Positions 1 to 4,581 of a stretch of 5,502 nucleotides of DNA are shown one piece after another. Position numbers and translations under genes: made by a program. The stretch lies in contig JALRBB010000307.1 in NCBI GenBank assembly GCA_023257915.1, positions 1-5,502 on the forward strand, read 5' to 3'. The first letter of the stretch is position 1. Every line of letters starts with the position of its first letter. A model generated the notes under the pieces. The model worked only from the letters and a program-made list of their open reading frames with translations, was not told the origin of the DNA and ran no database searches. The DNA comes from Quisquiliibacterium sp. GTDB taxonomy: Bacteria > Pseudomonadota > Gammaproteobacteria > Burkholderiales > Burkholderiaceae_E.

Positions 1-198
1 CTGGCTGCCCGGCGGGGCGCGCAGCAGCAGCCTGCGCGCCTGGCGGCGCGCGTCTGCAGTGCTGGCCTCCGCCCGCGCCACCTCATCCAGCACCGCTTCC
101 ACCTCCTGCGTCAGCTCCGCCTCCGCGCGCTGCTCGGCGCCGCGCGCCGCGACGCCTATCCACCCGAGGGCGGTAAGCCGGGCTCTTCCCTCACCTTC
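1..198 (-). CDS. Possible fragment of an unidentified alpha-helical protein, cut by the left edge
   Basis: The three + frames here give no thiolase-like sequence. The - strand frame that pairs codon for codon with the thiolase frame reads like real protein from about position 177 down to 1. It is rich in Glu, Ala and Arg, with stretches such as AEQRAEAELTQEVEAVLDEV and ADARRQARRLLLRAPPG. This suggests amphipathic helix or coiled coil. Third codon positions are almost all G or C and second positions are mixed, as expected for coding DNA of this composition. No stop occurs before the left edge. The frame stays open rightwards to about 426, but there it is antisense to clear thiolase sequence, so any real gene would have to end at a junction near 177-198. 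I do not recognise the family. Random open frames are common in GC-rich DNA, so this is tentative. Confidence 0.3.
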
Positions 199-864
199 AT
201 GCGCGAGCAGCAGGACCAGTACGCCATCACCTCCACCACACGCGCCATCGAGGCCAACAAGAGCGGCGCCTTTGATTGGGAAATGGCCCCGGTGACCTTG
301 CCGGGCAAGGCCGGCAACACGGTGGTGAAGCACGACGAGCAGCCCTTCAAGGCCCGGCTGGACAAGATCGCCACGCTCAAGCCGGCCTTCCTGAAGGACG
401 GCACGATCACGGCGGCCAATGCCTCGTCAATCTCCGATGGCGCGGCCGCGCTGGTGCTGATGCGCGCTTCGATCGCCGACAAGCTTGGCCTCACGCCAAT
501 CGCACGCATTGTCGGACACGCAACGCATGCGCAGGCGCCGGACTGGTTCATGACGGCACCGGCCGGCGCGATCCGCAAGCTGCTCGACAAGTCCGGCTGG
601 AGCGTTTCCGATGTTGATCTGTGGGAGGTCAACGAGGCTTTTGCCAATGTCACGATGGCGGCCATGAAGGAGTTTGATCTCGCCCACGAGATCGTCAATA
701 TCCATGGCGGTGCCTGTGCGCTCGGGCATCCGATCGGCGCATCTGGCGCCCGAATCCTCGTCACGCTGCTGGGTGCGCTGCGCAAGACCGGCGGCAAGCG
801 AGGAATCGCGTCGCTGTGCATCGGCGGTGGCGAGGCGGTGGCGCTCGGTGTGGAGGTGATCTAA
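199..864 (+). CDS. Thiolase (acetyl-CoA C-acyltransferase), C-terminal part only
   Basis: Thiolases cleave 3-ketoacyl-CoA with CoA to give acetyl-CoA and a shortened acyl-CoA, or run in reverse to condense acetyl-CoA. The 221 residues match the second half of the family. From Met199: a REQQDQYA stretch at 2-9, an SDGAAA segment at 79-84, NEAFA at 145-149, GGACALGHPIGASG at 170-183 with active-site His177, and CIGGGEA at 207-213 with active-site Cys207. These two residues belong to the usual Cys-His-Cys set. The first, acylated Cys lies near residue 90 of a roughly 390-residue enzyme and is absent here. Met199 is not a true start: it sits where intact thiolases read about F-T-R-E-x-Q-D. The frame stays open to base 1, but those 66 codons do not resemble the expected thiolase middle. 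The gene is therefore truncated at a junction near 196-199. The stop abuts the SDR start, so the two are probably cotranscribed. Chain-length preference cannot be read from the sequence. Confidence 0.93.
   Translation: MREQQDQYAITSTTRAIEANKSGAFDWEMAPVTLPGKAGNTVVKHDEQPFKARLDKIATLKPAFLKDGTITAANASSISDGAAALVLMRASIADKLGLTPIARIVGHATHAQAPDWFMTAPAGAIRKLLDKSGWSVSDVDLWEVNEAFANVTMAAMKEFDLAHEIVNIHGGACALGHPIGASGARILVTLLGALRKTGGKRGIASLCIGGGEAVALGVEVI
852..861 (+). promoter_or_regulatory. Extended Shine-Dalgarno sequence for the SDR gene, inside the thiolase tail
   Basis: GGAGGTGATC matches ten consecutive bases of the complement of the bacterial 16S rRNA 3' tail. It lies within the last thiolase codons (Val-Glu-Val-Ile) and ends just before the stop. 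The GGAGG core is 8 nt from the GTG at 865, which is ideal spacing. It supports GTG 865 as the SDR start and suggests strong re-initiation by ribosomes finishing the thiolase. Confidence 0.75.
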
Positions 865-1542
865 GTGCCGACCGCTCTCATTCTTGGCGCCTCCCGCGGC
901 CTGGGCCTGGAATTCACGCGCCAGTACCGCGAGCAGGACTGGAAGGTGTTCGCAACGCATCGCAGCGAGGACGACCGGATCCGGTTGCGTGACCTTGGCG
1001 CGCAGACACTGCGCCTGGATGTGCTCGACATCAATGACGTGGCCGGCATCTCCTGGCAGCTCGATGGCGAAAAGATCGATGTCGTCGTGTGCAACGCCGG
1101 GGTTTACGGACCGCGCACCAGCAGCATCGCAAATCCGCCGGGCGACACCGACTTTGATCTCGTGATGCGCACCAACGTGCTGGCAGCCATGCGGCTGCTG
1201 CCGGTGGTTGCGCCGCTGCTGCTTGCCTCGCGTGGCACGCTGGCGTTCATCTCGAGCCGCATGGGCTCGATCGCCGAGGCCGGAGCCAGCTTCGGCATGC
1301 TGTACCGGATCTCCAAGGCGGCGGTCAACATGGTGGCCAAGCTCGCGCATGTCGAGTACGCGGACCAGGGTGTGCGGGTGCTGGCGCTGCATCCGGGCTG
1401 GGCACGCACCGACATGGGCGGCCCCAACGCCGAGGTCGAGGCCAGCGACAGCATCGCCGGCATGCGCCGGGTGATCGCCGACCCACGCGCCTACCCGAGC
1501 GGCGGGTTCTTCGACTACCGCGGGCAGTCACTGGCATGGTGA
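865..1542 (+). CDS. Short-chain dehydrogenase/reductase, C-factor-like
   Basis: A cytosolic NAD(P)-dependent oxidoreductase of 225 residues, slightly shorter than the usual ~250 for classical SDRs. It opens directly into the first Rossmann strand. The cofactor loop GASRGLG is at residues 8-14, CNAG at 76-79, the structural Asn at 104, and the catalytic Ser is probably Ser131 in ISSRMGS. The YRISK motif carries Tyr147 and Lys151, and HPGWARTDMGG follows at 176-186. Arg33 just after the second strand hints at NADP(H), which is inference. The compact form and the HPGWxxTDMGG stretch resemble the C-factor (CsgA) / YciK-like branch more than FabG. The GTG start is set by the stop of the preceding thiolase gene and the strong ribosome site at 852-861. 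The 3' end overlaps the RidA-like gene by 7 nt, which points to translational coupling. In this operon it could oxidise a hydroxyacyl intermediate or reduce an aldehyde or ketone. The substrate is unknown, and it may not be a standard 3-hydroxyacyl-CoA dehydrogenase. Confidence 0.92.
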   Translation: MPTALILGASRGLGLEFTRQYREQDWKVFATHRSEDDRIRLRDLGAQTLRLDVLDINDVAGISWQLDGEKIDVVVCNAGVYGPRTSSIANPPGDTDFDLVMRTNVLAAMRLLPVVAPLLLASRGTLAFISSRMGSIAEAGASFGMLYRISKAAVNMVAKLAHVEYADQGVRVLALHPGWARTDMGGPNAEVEASDSIAGMRRVIADPRAYPSGGFFDYRGQSLAW

Positions 1543-1943
1543 CGCGCCGCCTGATCTCGTCCGGCTCGACCTTCGAGGCCTTGGCCGGCTACTCGCGCGC
1601 GGTCGTCGATGGCAACGATGTGTTCGTGTCCGGCACCACCGGCTTTGACTACACAACGATGACGATCAGCTCTGACCCGGTCGAGCAGACCCGCCAGTGC
1701 ATGCGCAACATCGAGCAGGCGCTGCAAGCGGCGGGCTGCACGCTGGATGACGTGGTGCGGGTGCGCTACCTGATCACCGAAGCGGCGCTGTTCGAGACGC
1801 TGGCGCCGGTGTTCGGTGAGTATTTCGGGCGGGCCCGGCCGGCCGCGACCGCCATGGTCGTCGGACTGGTCGATCCGCGCATCAAGGTCGAAATCGAAGT
1901 CACTGCCCGCCGGCCGCGCCAGCCGGATCCGGAATTCGCCTGA
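1536..1943 (+). CDS. RidA-family (YjgF/YER057c/UK114) protein lacking the RidA arginine
   Basis: A 135-residue protein with the single chorismate-mutase-like fold of the Rid family, whose members form trimers with active sites between subunits. RidA itself hydrolyses reactive enamines/imines produced by PLP enzymes. Family landmarks are VFVSGTTGFDY at 29-39, NIEQALQAAGCTLDDVVRVR at 58-77, RPAATAMVVGLVDPRIKVEI at 101-120, and the closing EVTARR at 121-126. Ungapped alignment by eye of 102-121 with the E. coli RidA C-terminus puts Leu111 where RidA has its essential Arg105. It is therefore likely one of the other Rid subfamilies, and imine deaminase activity should not be assumed. The ATG overlaps the SDR stop by 7 nt and has no clear Shine-Dalgarno site, which suggests coupling. 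A GTG one codon later is an alternative start. The C-terminus (PRQPDPEFA) is a short Pro-rich tail. Placement among acyl-CoA genes suggests a hydrolase-like or protective role on an unstable intermediate. Confidence 0.9.
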   Translation: MVTRRLISSGSTFEALAGYSRAVVDGNDVFVSGTTGFDYTTMTISSDPVEQTRQCMRNIEQALQAAGCTLDDVVRVRYLITEAALFETLAPVFGEYFGRARPAATAMVVGLVDPRIKVEIEVTARRPRQPDPEFA

Positions 1944-2012
1944 ACATGTCCGGGTGGCCGGCAGTCACCCACCGGGCTGGCTGTTGGCGGGCTGGCCAAT
2001 GGAGTCAAGACG

Positions 2013-3152
2013 ATGCAACTTGATCAAGATCTGACGATGGTGCGCGACGCGGTGCGCGAATACGTGCGCCGCGAAGTGACACCGCACGCAGCCCGCTGGG
2101 ACAAGCAAGCCGAGTTTCCGCGCGAGGCCTTGCGCGGGCTGGCCGAACTCGGCTGCTACGGCATTGCGGTGCCGGAGACGCTGGGCGGCGCGGGCCTGAA
2201 CTACACGGCGCTGGCGGTGATCCTCGAGGAGATCGCCGCCGGCGACGGCGCCACCTCGACGATCGTGTCGGTCAACAACTGTCCGGTCTGCTCGATCCTG
2301 CTTGCCTGGGGCAATCCGGCCCAGCAGGCGCAGTGGCTCGAGCCGCTGGCGCGCGGCAGCATGCTCGGCGCGTTCTGCCTGACCGAGCCGCATGTCGGCT
2401 CGGATGCCTCCGGCCTGCGCACCACCGCCACCAGGGATGGCGACGGCTGGGTGATCAACGGCGTCAAGCAGTTCATCACCTCGGGCAGCACCGCCGACGT
2501 CGCGATCGTCATGGCGGTCACCGACAAACAGGCCGGCAAGCGCGGCATTTCAGCGTTTCTGGTGCCGACCGATGCGCCCGGCTATCGGGTGGCCCGGCTC
2601 GAGGACAAGCTCGGCCAGCATGCCTCGGACACCGCGCAGATCGCCTTCGAAAACTGCCGGGTGCCAGCAGCCAATCTGATCGGCGAAGAAGGCCAGGGCT
2701 ACAAGATCGCGCTGTCCGGTCTTGAGGGCGGACGCATCGGCATCGCCTCGCAGTGTGTCGGCATGGCGCGCGCCGCATTCGAGGCCGCGCTGCGCTACGC
2801 CAAGGAGCGCGAGGCGTTCGGACAGCCAATCTTCGAGCACCAGGCGGTACAGTTCCGGCTGGCCGACATGGCCACCCGGATCGAAGCAGCGCGCCAGCTG
2901 ATCGGGCATGCCGCCAGCCTGAAGGATGCCGGTCAGCCGTGCCTGAAGGAGGCGGCGATGGCCAAGCTGTTTGCGTCGGAGATGGCCGAGAAGGTCTGCT
3001 CCGACGCCATTCAAGTGCACGGCGGCTACGGCTATGTCAGCGACTTCCCGGTCGAGCGGATCTATCGCGACGTGCGGGTAGCGCAGATCTATGAAGGCAC
3101 CAGCGACATCCAGAGGATTCTGATTGGAAGGGCGCTGGCCGCCGGCCAGTAA
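2013..3152 (+). CDS. Acyl-CoA dehydrogenase (short/branched-chain type)
   Basis: A complete 379-residue FAD enzyme, the normal length for the family. It catalyses alpha,beta-dehydrogenation of an acyl-CoA and passes electrons to electron-transferring flavoprotein. Domains in order: helical N-terminal domain (about 5-115), beta domain (about 118-225) and C-terminal four-helix domain (about 228-377). The first signature LTEPHVGSDASG is at 123-134, followed by WVINGVKQFITSG at 146-158. REAFG at 266-270 and QVHGGYGY at 334-341 are FAD/dimer-contact motifs. YRDVR at 351-355 leads to IYEGTSDIQ at 359-367, where Glu361 is the expected catalytic base. A Glu here rather than in the preceding helix fits short- and medium-chain enzymes and argues against the isovaleryl/long-chain arrangement. 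The start is supported by GGAG at 2001-2004, 8 nt upstream. A 69-nt gap follows the RidA-like gene, so cotranscription is likely. The exact acyl substrate cannot be told; butyryl, 2-methylacyl or related acyl-CoA are all possible. Confidence 0.95.
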   Translation: MQLDQDLTMVRDAVREYVRREVTPHAARWDKQAEFPREALRGLAELGCYGIAVPETLGGAGLNYTALAVILEEIAAGDGATSTIVSVNNCPVCSILLAWGNPAQQAQWLEPLARGSMLGAFCLTEPHVGSDASGLRTTATRDGDGWVINGVKQFITSGSTADVAIVMAVTDKQAGKRGISAFLVPTDAPGYRVARLEDKLGQHASDTAQIAFENCRVPAANLIGEEGQGYKIALSGLEGGRIGIASQCVGMARAAFEAALRYAKEREAFGQPIFEHQAVQFRLADMATRIEAARQLIGHAASLKDAGQPCLKEAAMAKLFASEMAEKVCSDAIQVHGGYGYVSDFPVERIYRDVRVAQIYEGTSDIQRILIGRALAAGQ

Positions 3153-3261
3153 CACCTCGCCGACCCAGGTACCGGGGCTAGCGGCTCGGGGTTCAAACCG
3201 GGCTGAGTCAGACCAGGTTGCGCTGCCTCCGGTCCAGCCGAAAGCGCCACGGCGTAGGCTC
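3153..3261. other. Intergenic region between convergent gene groups
   Basis: This 109-bp gap separates the 3' ends of the + strand acyl-CoA cluster and the - strand sugar-acid genes. A terminator for both would be expected. I see only weak pairings, for example GACC at 3210-3213 with GGTC at 3232-3235, and no T-run on either strand. Termination may be Rho-dependent or lie inside the neighbouring genes. Confidence 0.5.
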
Positions 3262-3657
3262 TCAGCCCTTCACCAACCGGGTCAACGCATCGCGCAGCAC
3301 CGCGCCAGCTTCCAGCCCGAGAGCCCGCGCGGCCGGATTCAGGTGCGAGATCACGCCGTTGTCCCACATATCCTGCGAGTCGCCGATGCGTCCGCTGGTG
3401 TGCGACACGGTGCCGGCGGCAACACCATGCTGCTGCAGGATGTCTAGCGCAACGATGCCGGCATTGTCCTTGCCGACCCCGGCGTCGTTGAAGAACGCGG
3501 CGGTCAGCGGGATCTCCAGCGCGAATTCCGCGGAGCTGGCTCCGCCATGCGATGCGGACATCGCGATCGCTCCTTCGTCACCGGGCGCCACCTTGGTGAT
3601 CGAGTCCATCAGGATCACACGGCCACCGGGGCCGCTGACGACTTCCTTTTTCAGCAT
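3262..3657 (-). CDS. Uncharacterised 131-residue protein with conserved-looking enzyme motifs
   Basis: I cannot assign this protein to a named family. It has no signal peptide or membrane segment and should be cytosolic. Motif-like blocks are MDSIT at 17-21, SASHGGASS at 34-42, FNDAGVGKDNAGI at 56-68, HTSGRIGDSQD at 86-96 and SHLN at 104-107. Polar and charged residues (Asp18, His37, Asn57, Asp58, Lys63, Asp64, His86, Arg90, Asp93, His105) sit among small Gly/Ala residues, as in ligand-binding or catalytic loops rather than structural filler. The ATG has AAGGAG at 3667-3672 with a 9-nt spacer, and the start lies 21 nt after the stop of the oxidoreductase gene, so it is the last gene of the - strand operon. 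Context suggests a role in the same sugar-acid pathway, as a small enzyme (isomerase, lactonase or decarboxylase are guesses) or an accessory subunit. The + strand frame at 3218-3853 is antisense to this gene and the next. Confidence 0.82.
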   Translation of the reverse strand: MLKKEVVSGPGGRVILMDSITKVAPGDEGAIAMSASHGGASSAEFALEIPLTAAFFNDAGVGKDNAGIVALDILQQHGVAAGTVSHTSGRIGDSQDMWDNGVISHLNPAARALGLEAGAVLRDALTRLVKG

Positions 3658-3678
3658 CTGTGCTCTCTCCTTGCAGGC

Positions 3679-4512
3679 TCAGGCGCGGGTGATCATCCGG
3701 ATGCTCTCGGCGATCGCCTCGGGCTCGAAGACCTTTTTCCAGTCAGGCGCGAAGATTTCAGTCTTGGCACGTTCGACCGCACGGGTGGCTGCGTCGGACA
3801 GACGCGCGCCCGGCAGCTGGTCGAACAGAATCGCGAGCTCAACATTCAGATGACCAAGGATGAAATCCTTGGCCGCCGCCTCGGGCACGCCGCGCCGGAT
3901 CGCCTCGTCGGTGGCCTCGCGGATCACCGCGAGGCAGGTCGCGCAGACGGTCTCGGACAGCGCCGGCTCAAGGATCGCCATCTGCTCGACGCTGACGCGA
4001 TGCGTGCGCATCACCGGTGCGTACATCCGGGTTGAGATGTCCTCACCAAGCACATAGTGCTCCTGCGGGCCGCGCATCAGCGCACAGACGATCGCCTGCT
4101 TGGCCTTGAGCCCGCCGAAATGATCGCGCTTGGCCTCCAGGTCGGTTTCGTCGTTGAAGATCGGCGGATGGCACGGATGTGCGACAAACACCGTCAGATC
4201 GGCCCGCTCCGGCAACTCCCCCGCAAACGGCGCGGCCGCGTCCAGCGCGATCAGCATCGCACCTTGCTTGAACTGGCTGGCCAACTGATGGGTCACCTTG
4301 CCGATCGCGTTGTCCGGAATCGCCAGAATCACGACATCGGCCTGGGGCAGCACCTGCTCGGCCGCAACGCACTGGATGTTCAGCTCCTTCAGACGCTCCC
4401 GACCAGCCTCGCTGACCTCGACATGGGAAACCTGGTACGGCGCGCCGCGCAGGTTTGCCGAGACCCGATACCCCATCTTTCCGCCGGCGCCCAGCACCAC
4501 GACGTGTTTCAT
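3679..4512 (-). CDS. Rossmann-fold oxidoreductase, phosphogluconate-dehydrogenase-C-like / ApnO-like
   Basis: A 277-residue NAD(P)-dependent enzyme, cytosolic. The N-terminal Rossmann domain begins MKHVVVLGAGGKMG with the dinucleotide loop at residues 8-14. ADVVILAIPDNAIG at 58-71 is the usual strand-and-turn next to the cofactor, and AHPCHPPIFN at 111-120 probably lines the substrate site. The C-terminal half is helical (about 130-277), with KQAIVCALM at 138-146, LEPALSETVCATC at 181-193, DEAIRRGVP at 202-210, and DWKKVFEPE at 257-265. From memory this layout matches proteins named 'phosphogluconate dehydrogenase C-terminal domain-containing', which include D-apionate oxidoisomerase (ApnO). 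It differs from 6-phosphogluconate and 3-hydroxyisobutyrate dehydrogenases, which are longer or carry GLGxMG. Adjacency to a DUF1537 kinase supports sugar-acid catabolism. Translation most likely starts at 4512: an in-frame ATG five codons earlier (4527) overlaps the Shine-Dalgarno site itself. The ApnO assignment is a hypothesis; the fold-level call is firm. Confidence 0.85.
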   Translation of the reverse strand: MKHVVVLGAGGKMGYRVSANLRGAPYQVSHVEVSEAGRERLKELNIQCVAAEQVLPQADVVILAIPDNAIGKVTHQLASQFKQGAMLIALDAAAPFAGELPERADLTVFVAHPCHPPIFNDETDLEAKRDHFGGLKAKQAIVCALMRGPQEHYVLGEDISTRMYAPVMRTHRVSVEQMAILEPALSETVCATCLAVIREATDEAIRRGVPEAAAKDFILGHLNVELAILFDQLPGARLSDAATRAVERAKTEIFAPDWKKVFEPEAIAESIRMITRA

Positions 4513-4519
4513 AGCGACA

Positions 4520-4524
4520 CTCCT
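4520..4524 (-). promoter_or_regulatory. Shine-Dalgarno site that fixes the oxidoreductase start at 4512
   Basis: AGGAG on the - strand lies 7 nt before the ATG at 4510-4512. It falls inside codons 2-3 of the longer reading that starts at 4527, and that earlier ATG has no comparable site upstream. The shorter start also places the first Rossmann strand at the very N-terminus, as is typical. Confidence 0.7.
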
Positions 4525-4540
4525 CATTGTTGAACAGACA

Positions 4541-4581
4541 TTCGTCGAAGTCAGGCCTTGCCGCGCCGCGCTTCGTCGAAG
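4541..4581. repeat. Two copies of TTCGTCGAAG spaced 31 bp apart
   Basis: The 10-mer occurs at 4541-4550 and 4572-4581. Each copy contains a TTCG/CGAA inverted repeat around one central base. The left copy is in the gap between the kinase stop and the oxidoreductase start. The right copy encodes part of the DFFDEA stretch of the kinase, so it is constrained by coding. The spacing is about three helical turns. It could be an operator-like pair or chance. Confidence 0.3.

Noticed and set aside
427..1392. A 321-codon open frame on the - strand across the thiolase and SDR genes.
   Set aside because: It is antisense to two well-supported enzymes, its product is rich in His, Arg and Gln with no recognisable motif, and long antisense frames are common in GC-rich DNA.
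1925..1937. Adjacent BamHI and EcoRI-like sites (GGATCCGGAATTC), resembling a cloning linker.
   Set aside because: They form ordinary codons at the end of the RidA-like gene (Asp-Pro-Glu-Phe), and no vector-like sequence surrounds them.
1952..1970. GGGTG/CACCC hairpin with a 9-nt loop between the RidA-like and acyl-CoA dehydrogenase genes.
   Set aside because: Only five base pairs and no T-run follow, so it is too weak to call a terminator. The next gene has its own ribosome site and is in the same direction.
3168..3182. Adjacent KpnI and NheI-like sites (GGTACCGGGGCTAGC) in the convergent gap.
   Set aside because: Two six-base palindromes in GC-rich DNA are expected by chance, and no vector or adapter sequence is next to them.
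3184..3205. GGTTCAAAC resembling a tRNA T-loop (GGTTCAAAT).
   Set aside because: The flanking bases do not form the required 5-bp T stem, and no acceptor, D or anticodon arm is found nearby.
3218..3853. A 211-codon + strand open frame across the convergent region.
   Set aside because: It lies antisense to the 131-residue protein and the oxidoreductase, is Ser/Ala/Arg-rich with no family features, and has the pattern of a shadow frame.
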